Made by a program: the position numbers and the translations under genes
Shown: positions 31,301 through 39,897 of the stretch, in pieces
Layout of the letters: every line of letters starts with the position of its first letter
Numbering within the stretch: the first letter of the stretch is position 1
The notes under the pieces: generated by a model
Seen by the model: the letters and a program-made list of their open reading frames with translations, nothing else
Database searches by the model: none
What the model was told of the DNA's origin: nothing
Assembly (NCBI RefSeq): GCF_016862975.1
Contig: NZ_BONZ01000027.1
Coordinates: 1 to 64,000 of the forward strand
DNA from: Rugosimonospora africana
GTDB lineage: Bacteria > Actinomycetota > Actinomycetes > Mycobacteriales > Micromonosporaceae
Direction: 5' to 3'
DNA: 64,000 nucleotides

Positions 31301-32470
31301 TCAGCCGGTGGCGCAGGCTGAGCCGTTGAGAGTGAACGAGGTCGGGGAGGCGTCGCTTCCCGTCCAGGTGCCCTGCATGCCGAACGACGTGCTGCCACCC
31401 GGTGGGATGGCCGCGTTGTACGCGAGGTTGGTCGCCGTCACCGCCGCGCCGCTCTGGCTGACCGTGGCGTTCCACCCGTTGGTGATGCGCTGGTCGCCCG
31501 GGAAGGTGAAACCGAGCCGCCAGCCGTTCACGGCCGCGCTGCCGGTGTTGGCGACGGTGACGTTCGCGGTGAAGCCGCCCTGCCACTGCTGGACCGCGTA
31601 GCTGACCCGGCAGGCCGAGCCTCCGCCGCCACCGCTCGTGGGAGTCGGGGTCGGCGAGGCGGTGCGGGTCGGCGTGGGCGAGGGCGTCGGGTTGCCGCCG
31701 CCGCCTCCGACGCTGTAGGTGAAGTTGTCGACGGCCAGGCCGGTGCCGTTGACCCACGGTTCGAAGCCGGCCTGAACGCTGGTCATGTACCACGACCTTT
31801 GCCCGTAGCCGCGGTTCACGATGTCGTTCCAGAAACTGGACACGTTGAAGCTGATCGAGTTGGTCGCGGACTGGCGGACGTAGGAGATCACGTTCCAGCC
31901 GCTGTTGCCGTACCACACGTCCCAGGTGCCGCCGGCCAGGCTGACGGTGGCGACCCGGGAGCCCACCGGTTGGACCGAGCCGGTGTGGTTGAGCCACACC
32001 ATCAGTTCGGCGCCGGTGTTCTGCCCGTCGGTGCGCGCGGTCGGGTCGAACCAGATGTCGTACGAGGCGTCGTAGACGCTGCCGTTGTTCGGGTAGGTCA
32101 TCGACACGCTGGTCGCGATCGAGTTGAACTGTGAGTTGCTGACCGCCATGGGCAGCCCGCTGCCGGTCGAGCAGTTGGCGTAGTGGCAGCCGGCGTACAC
32201 CGACGGGTACGCGCCGGGGGCACCGTTCTGTGCCTTGTTGTGACTGGCCGAGGCGACGCTGAAACCGGTGCCGGTGACGTTGATGCACTGGGTCGTCGTG
32301 TCACCCCAGTTGTTGTTCTGGACGACATACTTGCCGCCCTGGATCGTCGTCGAGCCGTACTGGGTGCAGATCTGGGTGTCGGCGTGGGCGACGGTGGCGG
32401 CGCTCACCGCGACCAGCGCGGCGCCGGCACCGACCGCGGCGGCGACGAGAATCGCGCGCAGACGTGCCAT
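31301..32470 (-). CDS. Secreted GH12 endoglucanase with CBM2
   Basis: A 389-residue cellulase. Signal peptide to about residue 30 (VAHADTQ); GH12 jelly-roll catalytic domain about 31-255 with predicted nucleophile Glu155 (GAELMVWL) and acid/base Glu237 (GFEPWVNG); Pro-Thr linker with Gly stretches; CBM2 at about 290-389 (CRVSYAVQQWQGGFTANVTVANTG), with conserved tryptophans for crystalline cellulose. It should cleave internal beta-1,4-glucan links. ATG 32470 has a strong AAGGAGG. Upstream lie a TTGACA promoter and a perfect CebR-type box, so cello-oligosaccharide induction is likely. No neighbour shares its transcript. Confidence 0.95.
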   Translation of the reverse strand: MARLRAILVAAAVGAGAALVAVSAATVAHADTQICTQYGSTTIQGGKYVVQNNNWGDTTTQCINVTGTGFSVASASHNKAQNGAPGAYPSVYAGCHYANCSTGSGLPMAVSNSQFNSIATSVSMTYPNNGSVYDASYDIWFDPTARTDGQNTGAELMVWLNHTGSVQPVGSRVATVSLAGGTWDVWYGNSGWNVISYVRQSATNSISFNVSSFWNDIVNRGYGQRSWYMTSVQAGFEPWVNGTGLAVDNFTYSVGGGGGNPTPSPTPTRTASPTPTPTSGGGGGSACRVSYAVQQWQGGFTANVTVANTGSAAVNGWRLGFTFPGDQRITNGWNATVSQSGAAVTATNLAYNAAIPPGGSTSFGMQGTWTGSDASPTSFTLNGSACATG

Positions 32471-32527
32471 GTTCCTCCTTCGGTGCGGACCAGGGGTGTG
32501 GTACGCGGACGGTGGGTTGCCCGAAAT

Positions 32528-32541
32528 TGGGAGCGCTCCCA
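32528..32541 (-). promoter_or_regulatory. CebR-type operator of the GH12 cellulase
   Basis: TGGGAGCGCTCCCA is a perfect 14-bp palindrome identical to the cellulose-utilisation repressor box known from Streptomyces. It lies 20 bp downstream of the predicted -10, where a bound repressor would block early transcription. Confidence 0.85.
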
Positions 32542-32560
32542 CGATTGAGCAATACCGGGG

Positions 32561-32589
32561 ATTCTCGACATTAATTTTATTGATGTCAA
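32561..32589 (-). promoter_or_regulatory. Promoter of the GH12 cellulase with AT-rich palindrome in the spacer
   Basis: On the minus strand TTGACA (32589-32584), a 17-bp spacer and GAGAAT (32566-32561). The spacer and edges (32567-32587) form a 21-bp inverted repeat with arms GACATTAAT / ATTGATGTC, eight of nine pairs matching, suggesting a second regulator. Confidence 0.65.
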
Positions 32590-32657
32590 TACCTGAATGC
32601 TCGGGGGTCTGCCCGGGCAGGGACGCGTGGTGCGGTCAGACTCCGCTCACGGGTCGT

Positions 32658-32825
32658 TGCGGGGGCCTGTGCTCGCCTCCGCCACAGATCGGCTCCGGCT
32701 GCGCTCAGGCTGAGCTGCGGGGGCCTGTGCTCGCCTCCGCCACGGTTCGGCTCCGGCTGCGCTCAGGCTGAGCTGCGGGGGCCTGTGCTCGCCTCCGCCA
32801 CAGATCGGCTCCGGCTGCGCTCAGG
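32658..32825. repeat. 58-bp direct repeat, about 2.9 copies
   Basis: Units start at 32658, 32716 and 32774. Within each are GCTCGCCTCCGCCACAG and GGCTCCGGCTGCGCTCAGGC. The last unit runs into the 3' end of the MaoC gene, including its TGA (32821-32823). A 16-base part recurs at 1665-1680. Confidence 0.9.
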
Positions 32826-33273
32826 CGTAGAAGCGGGCGATGGTCTCGGCCACGCAGCAAGGCTTCTCGCCACCCTCGCGCTCCACCGTGACGAGCGCGA
32901 CCGTGTGCACGGCGTCGCCGGCCTGGCCGGCGGAGACCAGTTCGATGCCGGCGCGGATCGAGCTGCCCACCGGTACCGGGGCCGGGAACCGTACCTTGCC
33001 CAACCCGTAGTTCACCGCCATCCGGGCACTCTCCACCCGGTAGACCTCGGCGGCGAACGACGGCAGCAGCGACAGCACGAAGTACCCGTGCGCGATCGTG
33101 GTGCCGTACGGTCCGGCCGCGGCCCGCTCGGGATCGATGTGAATCCATTGCAGGTCGCCGGTGACCTCAGCGAACGCGGTCACCCGCTCCTGCTCGACGG
33201 TGCGCCACGGGCTGTAGCCGAGGTGGGTGCCGGCGGCGTCGAGCAGTTCGTCGGGGCTCGCGAAGATTCTCAT
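32821..33273 (-). CDS. MaoC-family dehydratase (R-specific enoyl-CoA hydratase-like)
   Basis: A 150-residue hot-dog-fold protein. The hydratase motif is visible as FAEVTGDLQWIHIDPERA followed by GPYGTTIAHGYF, giving the Asp/His dyad of MaoC and PhaJ proteins that hydrate trans-2-enoyl-CoA. I chose ATG 33273 (MRIFASPDELL), which fits the family N-terminus; the frame is open for 13 more codons. It could supply or consume 3-hydroxyacyl-CoA, relevant to polyester or fatty-acid metabolism, but no partner gene adjoins. Its stop is inside a 58-bp repeat unit. Confidence 0.88.
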   Translation of the reverse strand: MRIFASPDELLDAAGTHLGYSPWRTVEQERVTAFAEVTGDLQWIHIDPERAAAGPYGTTIAHGYFVLSLLPSFAAEVYRVESARMAVNYGLGKVRFPAPVPVGSSIRAGIELVSAGQAGDAVHTVALVTVEREGGEKPCCVAETIARFYA

Positions 33274-33357
33274 GCGCCCGATGCTATCGGCGCCCGGCCC
33301 GGCCCGCCGCACGCCCGACTGGCCGGGCGCCTGGCACCCGGCCCGCCGGTGCGGCCG

Positions 33358-34854
33358 TTACGGAACCTGGTGGCGGTGTCCCGGCTCCTGGTGGGGTACG
33401 GACTGGTCGCTGGTGGGCGCGGCCGGCATCGGCAGCTGGCTGGTCTCGTACTGGGCCAGCGCGTACCGGCTCTGCGTGTCCGGCAGCACCGGCGCCGTGC
33501 GGGTCGTGTCGCCGAACCGGAACGCCGAGGTCAGGTCGCCGACGGTCGAGCGGCGCCAGGCGCTGATGTTCGGCTCCGCGACACCGGTGACGCGCTCCAG
33601 GAAGCGCAGCTGCGAGGTGTGGTCGAACAGCTCCGAACACACCCAGCCGCCGGCGGTCCACGGCGACACGATAATGCACGGCACCCGGAATCCCAGGCCC
33701 ACCGGCAGGCCGCCGCCGGCGACACCGGTGACCGAGTTCTTGGTGACGAACTCGTCCGGGGTACCGGGCGCCGGGGTCACCGGGGCCACGTGGTCGAACA
33801 TGCCGTCGTTCTCGTCGTACGACAGGATGAAGACCGTCTTGGCCCAGACCTCGGGGTTCGCGGCGATGGCGTCGATCTTGCTGGCCACGAACGACGCACC
33901 GGCCGCGGGCATCCGCGCGGGGTGCTCGTCGTACTGGGTCGGCGGCAGGATCCAGCTGACCGCCGGGAGCTTGTCGTTCATCGCGTCGTACTCGAACTGG
34001 CCGGTCGGCTGCGCGGTCAGGCCGTTCACGGTCAGCGGCGAATCGGCGCCGGCCTCGGTGTACTGCTTCAGGTGCGCGATGGGCGGCAGGCCGGTTGCGC
34101 TCGCCGGCTCGTGGTAGAACTTCCAGCTCACCCCGGCCGCGGTGAGCCGCTCGGGGTAGCTGGTCCACGAATACGTGCCGGCCGGCGCGTTGTTGTCCAG
34201 CGCCGGACCGCCGGCCAGGCCGTTGGGGTCGATGGTGCCGGTCATCCACATGTACCGGTTCGGGTGCGTCGGCCCCATCACCGAGCAGTGGTACGCGTCG
34301 CAGACAGTGAACGCGTCGGCGAGCGCGTACTGGAACGGGATGTCCTCGCGCGTGAAGTAGCCCATCGTGTACGGGCCCTTCTTCGCGCCGTCGGCGGCGC
34401 GGTGCGCGGGCAGCCAGTTGTCCATCTTGCCGCCGTTCCACGCCTGGTGCTGCACCACCCACTCGTGGCTCATCGACGGGATGGCCTGCGCGGCGGTGGT
34501 GCGGGTGTCCAGCCGGTACGGCAGCAGGTACCCGTCCGGGTTGGACGGGTCGGGCTGGTAGTACACCGGCTGCCCGTTGGGCAGGCGCATCGCGTGCTTG
34601 TCCTCGAAGCCCCGGACCCCGGACAGGGTGCCGAAGTAGTGGTCGAAGCTGCGGTTCTCCTGCATCAGCATGACGACGTGCTCGATGTCCTTGAGCTTGC
34701 CGCGTTCGGGTGCCGGAGCGGCGACCGCCTTGCGGACGTTGGCCGGCAGCACGGCCGCGGCGGCCGCGGACAGGCCACCCGCGGCGGTCGCGCCGAGCAG
34801 CCGGCGTCGGGTGAGGTGGGCGGAATTCGTGGCGGAATCCGGGGACTTACTCAT
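33358..34854 (-). CDS. Tat-exported phospholipase C / acid phosphatase family phosphoesterase
   Basis: A 498-residue protein with a twin-arginine signal (TRRRLLGATAAGG). The family signature VVMLMQENRSFDHYFGTLSGVRGF lies at about 60-83 and supplies a metal-binding Glu-Asn and nucleophile region; later YDENDGMFDHV contributes further metal ligands. Enzymes of this group hydrolyse phosphatidylcholine or other phosphodiesters outside the cell, often to gain phosphate. The C-terminal domain of haemolytic PlcH types is lacking, so it resembles the shorter non-haemolytic form. ATG 34854 is preceded by GAGGATCC. It stands alone on its transcript. Tail of about 20 residues is His/Pro/Gln rich. Confidence 0.88.
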   Translation of the reverse strand: MSKSPDSATNSAHLTRRRLLGATAAGGLSAAAAAVLPANVRKAVAAPAPERGKLKDIEHVVMLMQENRSFDHYFGTLSGVRGFEDKHAMRLPNGQPVYYQPDPSNPDGYLLPYRLDTRTTAAQAIPSMSHEWVVQHQAWNGGKMDNWLPAHRAADGAKKGPYTMGYFTREDIPFQYALADAFTVCDAYHCSVMGPTHPNRYMWMTGTIDPNGLAGGPALDNNAPAGTYSWTSYPERLTAAGVSWKFYHEPASATGLPPIAHLKQYTEAGADSPLTVNGLTAQPTGQFEYDAMNDKLPAVSWILPPTQYDEHPARMPAAGASFVASKIDAIAANPEVWAKTVFILSYDENDGMFDHVAPVTPAPGTPDEFVTKNSVTGVAGGGLPVGLGFRVPCIIVSPWTAGGWVCSELFDHTSQLRFLERVTGVAEPNISAWRRSTVGDLTSAFRFGDTTRTAPVLPDTQSRYALAQYETSQLPMPAAPTSDQSVPHQEPGHRHQVP

Positions 34855-35010
34855 CAGGATCCTCTATCGCGTCGGTGACATCCGCGGGACAGTGGCCCGC
34901 CGGGCGAGCCCACCAACCGGGAATGACGATCATGGTGCGGACGCGGTGAATCGGCCCTGAAGTTCGGCTGAAGTGTTGTCGGGTCGGCTCCGGTCGGCCG
35001 GTGTCGTCCG

Positions 35011-35029
35011 GCCGGCTCAATCAGCCGGC
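35011..35029 (-). terminator. Hairpin at the pobA stop
   Basis: GCCGGCT (35011-35017) and AGCCGGC (35023-35029) with a 5-nt loop that includes part of the pobA TGA. It may end the aromatic operon. Confidence 0.4.
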
Positions 35030-36222
35030 AGGTCGAGGCCCCCGAGGTCCAGCGGCGGGTACCCGACGTAGTTCTCCGCCAGCGTGGTCGCCGCCGCCCG
35101 CGACGACGTGGTGTACCGCAGCTGCGACAGCTGGAGCTGCTCCCGCATCTCGTCGCCGTCCGGGGCCCGGTGCAGCATCGAGGTCATCCACCAGGAGAAG
35201 TGGGTGGCCCGCCAGACCCGCCGCAGGCAATTGTCCGAGTACGCGTCGGCGAGATCCGGGTTCCCGTCGCGCAGCAGCGCGACCAGCGCCTCGGCCAGCA
35301 CGGCGACATCGGCGACCGCGAGGTTGAGGCCCTTGGCGCCGGTCGGCGGCACGATGTGCGCCGCGTCGCCGGCCAGGAACAGCCGGCCGTAGCGCATCGG
35401 CGAGGCGACGAAGCTGCGCATCGGCGTCACGGACCGGTCGAAGATCGGACCGTCGGCCAACTCCCAGCCGGGCAGCGCGAAGCGGCGGCGCAGCTCGGTC
35501 CAGATCCGCTCGTCCGGCCACGCGGACAGCTGCTCGTCCGGGGCCACCTGGAGGTAGAGGCGGCTGACCTCCGGGCCGCGCAGGCTGTGCAGGGCGAAGC
35601 CGTCCCGGTGGTACGCGTAGATGAGCTCGTCCGTCGACGGCGGCACCCGGGCCAGGATGCCCAGCCAGGCGTACGGGTACGTGCGGTCGAAGATGGTCAG
35701 CGCCCGGTCCGGGATGCTCGGCCGGGACACGCCGTGGAACCCGTCGCACCCGGCTATCACGTCGCACACCACGTCGTGACGCACCCCGTCCGGCGTCGTG
35801 TAGCGCAGCACCGGGTGGTCCGAGGTCAGTTCGTCGACCTCGGTGTCGCGGACCTCGAACACCAGGTTGGCGCCGGCCGCCAGCCGGGCCGCGACGAGGT
35901 CCTTGACCACCTCGGTCTGGGCGTACACCATCACCGTCCGGCCGCCGGCCAGGTCCCGGAAGTCCAGGTGCTCGCGGACCCCGTCGTACTGCAGGTAGAT
36001 GCCGCCGTGCACGATGCCCTCGCGGTCCATCCGGGCGCCGAGGCCGGCGCGGCGCAGCAGCTCGGCGCTGCCGTGCTCGAGTACGCCGGCCCTGGCCCGC
36101 GCCACGATGTGCTCCTGGCTGCGGTCGTCGACCACGACCGAGTCGATGCCGTGCAGCGCCAGCAGTTGCGACAGCAGCAGACCGGCCGGCCCCGCTCCGA
36201 CGATGCCTACCTGGGTGCGCAT
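35017..36222 (-). CDS. pobA: 4-Hydroxybenzoate 3-monooxygenase
   Basis: A 401-residue FAD aromatic hydroxylase converting 4-hydroxybenzoate to protocatechuate with NAD(P)H and O2. The FAD site GIVGAGPAGLLLSQLLALHG is at residues 6-25; RARAGVLEHG is the PHBH substrate-loop motif; the second FAD motif is GDAAHIVPPTGAKGLNLA near 285-303. Length matches characterised PobA (about 394). It is the last gene of a seven-gene operon and starts 3 bp after the permease gene stop. The aromatic specificity gives the operon its likely purpose. Control is probably by the IclR-type regulator at 43001. Confidence 0.95.
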   Translation of the reverse strand: MRTQVGIVGAGPAGLLLSQLLALHGIDSVVVDDRSQEHIVARARAGVLEHGSAELLRRAGLGARMDREGIVHGGIYLQYDGVREHLDFRDLAGGRTVMVYAQTEVVKDLVAARLAAGANLVFEVRDTEVDELTSDHPVLRYTTPDGVRHDVVCDVIAGCDGFHGVSRPSIPDRALTIFDRTYPYAWLGILARVPPSTDELIYAYHRDGFALHSLRGPEVSRLYLQVAPDEQLSAWPDERIWTELRRRFALPGWELADGPIFDRSVTPMRSFVASPMRYGRLFLAGDAAHIVPPTGAKGLNLAVADVAVLAEALVALLRDGNPDLADAYSDNCLRRVWRATHFSWWMTSMLHRAPDGDEMREQLQLSQLRYTTSSRAAATTLAENYVGYPPLDLGGLDLPAD

Positions 36223-36225
36223 TGC

Positions 36226-37275
36226 CTACCTCTCGACCGGGACCGGCGTCGCCGCCGTCACCGGCGTATCCACCCGGTACCGCAACGGGAAGAGCTGGGC
36301 GCCGGTCCTCGCCCGCAGCTCACCCCACAGCCCCCGGGGCAGCCACACCGCGCCGATCACGGCGAGCGCGCCGAGCAGGATCAGGTACCAGGATCCGTAG
36401 TTGGCGAAGATCTCCTGTACCGCGAAGAACACGATCGAACCGACGATCGCACCCTCCAGGTACCCTATCCCGCCGATGACGGCGATGAAGATCATGTACG
36501 CCGACCACTGCACGCTGAACGCCGTGTCCGGGTGCACGTTCAGCGAGCTGACCAGCAGCACACCGCCGGCCGACCCGCAGCCCGCGGCGGACACCAGGTA
36601 CACCACGCGCTTGGCCCGCCGCACGTCCACCCCGGCGCTGCGCGCGGCGGTCTCGTTGTCGCGCACCGAGGTCAGCGCGAGCCCGAGCCGGCTGCGCAGC
36701 AGCAGGTAGCAGCCCAGCAGGGCGAGCACCGCGACGGCCAGCGCCACCCAGTAGGTCAGCGCCTCGCGCAGCGTGTGGTCCAGCCCGGACAGCGTGGTCA
36801 GCGACCGCCCGCTGCCGCCGCCCAGGTCGCCGTCCCGCACGATCAGCAGCCGGTACACCTCGGCGATCACCCAGGTGCCGACCGCGAAGTAGTCGCCACG
36901 CAGCCGGAACGCCAGCAGCGAGGTGGGCAGCGCGATGACCGTGCAGACCGCCGCGGCGAGCAGCACGCCGAGGTACGGCTGCACGCCCCAGTCGGACAGC
37001 TGGAGCACGGCGTACGCACCCAGGCCCACGTACGCCTGCTGGCCCACCGAGACCAGGCCGGCGTACCCGGCCAGCAGGTTCCACATGGTCGCCATGGTCA
37101 GCAGCATCAGGAAGTCGACGAGCCGGTCGGTGACCGTGGTGTACGCGACGTACGGCAGGTAGGCCAGCACCACCACGACCAGGCCGAGCCCGACCGTGGT
37201 CCACCGGGTGGAGCGGCCGGCCCGGCGTACCGGAATGTCCCGGGCCCGCGCGAGCAGCGCGTCGCCGATCGCCAT
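36226..37275 (-). CDS. HAAT ABC transporter permease (LivM type), aromatic operon
   Basis: A 349-residue membrane protein with LivM landmarks MWNLLAGYAGLVSVGQQAYVGLGAYA, FRLRGDYFAVGTW and the ATPase-contact loop SVRDNETAARSAGVDVRRAK. ATG 37275 shares its A with the TGA of the LivH gene (TGATG), so translation is coupled. It forms the channel with LivH for the aromatic importer; the ligand is inferred from the flanking aldehyde dehydrogenase and pobA. Confidence 0.9.
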   Translation of the reverse strand: MAIGDALLARARDIPVRRAGRSTRWTTVGLGLVVVVLAYLPYVAYTTVTDRLVDFLMLLTMATMWNLLAGYAGLVSVGQQAYVGLGAYAVLQLSDWGVQPYLGVLLAAAVCTVIALPTSLLAFRLRGDYFAVGTWVIAEVYRLLIVRDGDLGGGSGRSLTTLSGLDHTLREALTYWVALAVAVLALLGCYLLLRSRLGLALTSVRDNETAARSAGVDVRRAKRVVYLVSAAGCGSAGGVLLVSSLNVHPDTAFSVQWSAYMIFIAVIGGIGYLEGAIVGSIVFFAVQEIFANYGSWYLILLGALAVIGAVWLPRGLWGELRARTGAQLFPLRYRVDTPVTAATPVPVER

Positions 37276-38141
37276 CAGGTGCTCCTCGCGGGAATCAGGC
37301 CCTGCGGCCGGAAGGCCAGGACGGCCAGGAAGATGACGTGACCGGCGAGCAGGGTCAGCGCGGGGTCGAACTGGCCGGCGACGGTCTGCGCGAGGCCGAG
37401 CACCATGCCGCCGACCAGCGTGCCCCACAGCGAGCCGAGGCCGCCGATCACCACCGCCTCGAACGCGAAGATCAGCCGGGTCGGGCCGATGCTGGGGTCG
37501 AACGAGGAGCGCATCGCGAACATCACCCCGGCGAGCGCCACCGTGGCGAACGCGATCGAGGTGGCGATGCCGTACAGGTGGCGGCTGTCCGCGCCGACCA
37601 GGCGGGCCGCCTCCGGATCGTCGGACGAGGCGCGCAGCATCCGGCCGGTCCGGGTACGGGAGAGGTACAGCTGCAGGCCGACCAGGACCACGACGGCGAG
37701 GACGAAGGTGATCAGCGCCAGGTACGAGATCGACAGCTGGCCGCTGATCCGCAGCGACGCCGAGGCCAGCCGGCCGATGTCCAGCGCCCGGGCGTCGGCC
37801 GAGTACGTCTGCAGCAGAACGTTCTGGATGATGACCGACAGGCCGAACGTGGCCAGCAGTGTGGCCAGCGGCCCGACGCCGAGGCTGCGTTGCAGCAGCA
37901 CTCGCTGCAGCAGGTAGCCGACCGCGGCGAGCACGGGAATGACGATGACACCCGCCCAGAACGGGCCGAGCCCGGTCGCGTCGGCCACGGAGTATGCGAG
38001 GAATGCCGCGAGCACCGCGAAGTCGCCGTGCGCGAGGTTCACGATGCGCATGACCCCGAAGACGATGGACAGCCCGCAGGCGAACAGCGCGTACAGCCCG
38101 CCCAGCAGGATTCCCTGCACCACGGCGTTGACCCAGGCCAT
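37275..38141 (-). CDS. HAAT ABC transporter permease (LivH type), aromatic operon
   Basis: A 288-residue permease starting MAWVNAVVQGILLGGLYALFA, with GLSIVFGVMRIVNLAHGDF, the LivH signature, near residue 25 and the loop VIGGLGSLWGTL near 240. The ATG follows the LivF stop with no gap. Eight hydrophobic segments are visible. It is not a close copy of the LivH at 15674, so the two operons are distinct systems rather than a recent duplication. Confidence 0.9.
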   Translation of the reverse strand: MAWVNAVVQGILLGGLYALFACGLSIVFGVMRIVNLAHGDFAVLAAFLAYSVADATGLGPFWAGVIVIPVLAAVGYLLQRVLLQRSLGVGPLATLLATFGLSVIIQNVLLQTYSADARALDIGRLASASLRISGQLSISYLALITFVLAVVVLVGLQLYLSRTRTGRMLRASSDDPEAARLVGADSRHLYGIATSIAFATVALAGVMFAMRSSFDPSIGPTRLIFAFEAVVIGGLGSLWGTLVGGMVLGLAQTVAGQFDPALTLLAGHVIFLAVLAFRPQGLIPARST

Positions 38142-39083
38142 CTAGCCGGTCACCTCCTCGTCCGCTTTCCCGGCGGGGCCGGCTCCGGCCGGGCCCGGCT
38201 CGCTCGCACTCGGCTCGGAGGCCCCCGACCCGGCGGGATTCGGCCCGGCCTGCCGGGGGATCGCGCCGCTCTCATCGCCCGCGCCGGCCGGATCGCTCGC
38301 GCCGGCCGGATCGCCCGCGCCGGCCGGGTCGCTCGCGTCGGCCGAGCCGCTGCCGCCCGGCGCGGCGGCCGGTTGCCGGCGCGCGTCCACGCCGAAGTAC
38401 GCCCGTTCGATCTGTTCCCGGGCCAACTCGCCGGGGCGCCCGCGCAGCACCGTGCGCCCTTCGAGGAGGCAGTGCACGTGGTCGGCGACCCGCAGCGCCT
38501 GGGCGACGTCCTGCTCGACCAGCAGTGCCGTGGTGCCGGCCCGCAGGATCTCCGGCAGCACCTGGTAGATCCGCCGGACCACCACCGGCGCCAGCCCCAG
38601 CGACACCTCGTCGAGCAGGAGCAGGCGCGGGTTGCTGATCAGCGCCCGGCCGATCGCGACCGCCTGCTGCTCGCCGCCGGACAGCCCGGCCGCGGACTGC
38701 CGACGCCGCTGCGCCATCCACGGAAACAGCTCCATGACCCGGTCCACGTTCCACGGCCCGGGGCGGCGCCGGTACCCGCCGACGAGCAGGTTCTCCTCCA
38801 CCGACAGCGACGGGAACAGCCGCCGCCCCTCGGGTACCAGCGCGATGCCGGCCGCCACCCGGTGGTGCGCCGGCAGGCGGGTGATGTCCCGCCCGTCGAA
38901 CCGGATGCTGCCGGCACCCGCCGGCATGACTCCCGCGATCGTGCGCAGCAGGGTGGACTTCCCGGCACCGTTGGCGCCAATGACCGCGAGTGTCTGACCC
39001 TCCTCGACGGTGAGGTCCAGCGCGCTGATCGCGGCGAGCTGCCCGTGGTACGCGTACAGATCGCTGATCTCCAGGAGGGTCAC
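38142..39083 (-). CDS. HAAT ABC ATP-binding protein (LivF type) with acidic repeat tail
   Basis: A 313-residue ATPase: Walker A GANGAGKST, signature LSGGEQQAV, Walker B LLLLDEVSLGLAP, switch LLVEQDV. The LivF core ends near residue 235; the remaining 78 residues are an Ala/Gly/Ser/Pro/Asp tail built partly from DPAGAG and DPAGAS hexapeptides, which LivF proteins normally lack. GTG 39083 overlaps the LivG TGA (GTGA). The tail is encoded by an 18-bp DNA repeat, so it may be a slippage product rather than a functional domain. Confidence 0.88.
   Translation of the reverse strand: MTLLEISDLYAYHGQLAAISALDLTVEEGQTLAVIGANGAGKSTLLRTIAGVMPAGAGSIRFDGRDITRLPAHHRVAAGIALVPEGRRLFPSLSVEENLLVGGYRRRPGPWNVDRVMELFPWMAQRRRQSAAGLSGGEQQAVAIGRALISNPRLLLLDEVSLGLAPVVVRRIYQVLPEILRAGTTALLVEQDVAQALRVADHVHCLLEGRTVLRGRPGELAREQIERAYFGVDARRQPAAAPGGSGSADASDPAGAGDPAGASDPAGAGDESGAIPRQAGPNPAGSGASEPSASEPGPAGAGPAGKADEEVTG
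38281..38352. repeat. 18-bp tandem repeat in the LivF tail
   Basis: Units start at 38281, 38299, 38317 and 38335, with the pattern GCGCCGGCCGGATCGCTC. It is in frame in the LivF gene and encodes the DPAGAS-type repeats. Confidence 0.85.
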
Positions 39084-39892
39084 GGCGCCACCTCGCCGGG
39101 GCCGGCCGTGTCCACCGCGGTCAGTTCCGGCCCACCGCCGAGGTACACCTCGCGGACCGTGTCGTCGCGCAGCACCTCCTCCGGGCTGCCGTCGGCGATG
39201 AACGCGCCGCCCGCCAGGCACAGCAGCCGATCCACCGACCGGACGAGCACGTGCACGACGTGCTCGATCCAGACGATGGTCAGCCCGGACGCGCGCAACG
39301 CAGCGATGATTCCGGCAAGCTCCTCGACCTCCGGGTCGGTGAGCCCGCCGGCGACCTCGTCGAGCAGCAGCAGCCGGGGCTGGCCTCCCAGCGCCCGGGC
39401 CAGCTCCAGTCGCTTGCGCTGCAACAGGGTCAGCGCCCCGGCGTGGCGGTTGGCGATCGGCAGGAGCCCGGTCTGGTCGAGGACGGCCAGCGCCAGGTCG
39501 GCCGCGGCCCGTCCCCGGACACCGGCGCCGTACTGCGCGGCCACGAGCACGTTCTCGAACACGGTCATGTTCTCGAACGGTCGCGGCACCTGGTACGTGC
39601 GCCCGACGCCCAACCGGCAGCGGGCCGCCGCGCCGAGCCGGGTGACCGTACGACCGCCGAACACGATCTCGCCGTCATCCGGGGCGACGTCGCCGGACAC
39701 CATGGAGAACAGGGTCGTCTTGCCGGCGCCGTTGGGCCCGACGATGCCGACCGCCTCCCCGTCGCCGACCCGCAACTGGAGCCGGTCGGCGACGAGGACC
39801 TTGCCGAAGCGCTTGCTGATGCCGGTCAGCGAGAGCAGCTCGGCGCCGGGTGCGTCAGTGGTGCGGTCAAGCGGCCGCTCTCGGGAACTCAT
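39080..39892 (-). CDS. HAAT ABC ATP-binding protein (LivG type), aromatic operon
   Basis: A 270-residue ATPase with Walker A GPNGAGKTTLF, the LivG-type signature LTLLQRKRLELARALG, Walker B LLLLDEVAGGLTD and IEHVVHV. I place the start at ATG 39892 (MSSRERPLDRTTD), which leaves 5 bp to the upstream binding-protein stop. With the LivF type it powers the importer. The C-terminal 15 residues extend past the family norm. Confidence 0.9.
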   Translation of the reverse strand: MSSRERPLDRTTDAPGAELLSLTGISKRFGKVLVADRLQLRVGDGEAVGIVGPNGAGKTTLFSMVSGDVAPDDGEIVFGGRTVTRLGAAARCRLGVGRTYQVPRPFENMTVFENVLVAAQYGAGVRGRAAADLALAVLDQTGLLPIANRHAGALTLLQRKRLELARALGGQPRLLLLDEVAGGLTDPEVEELAGIIAALRASGLTIVWIEHVVHVLVRSVDRLLCLAGGAFIADGSPEEVLRDDTVREVYLGGGPELTAVDTAGPGEVAP

Positions 39893-39897
39893 GCGGG

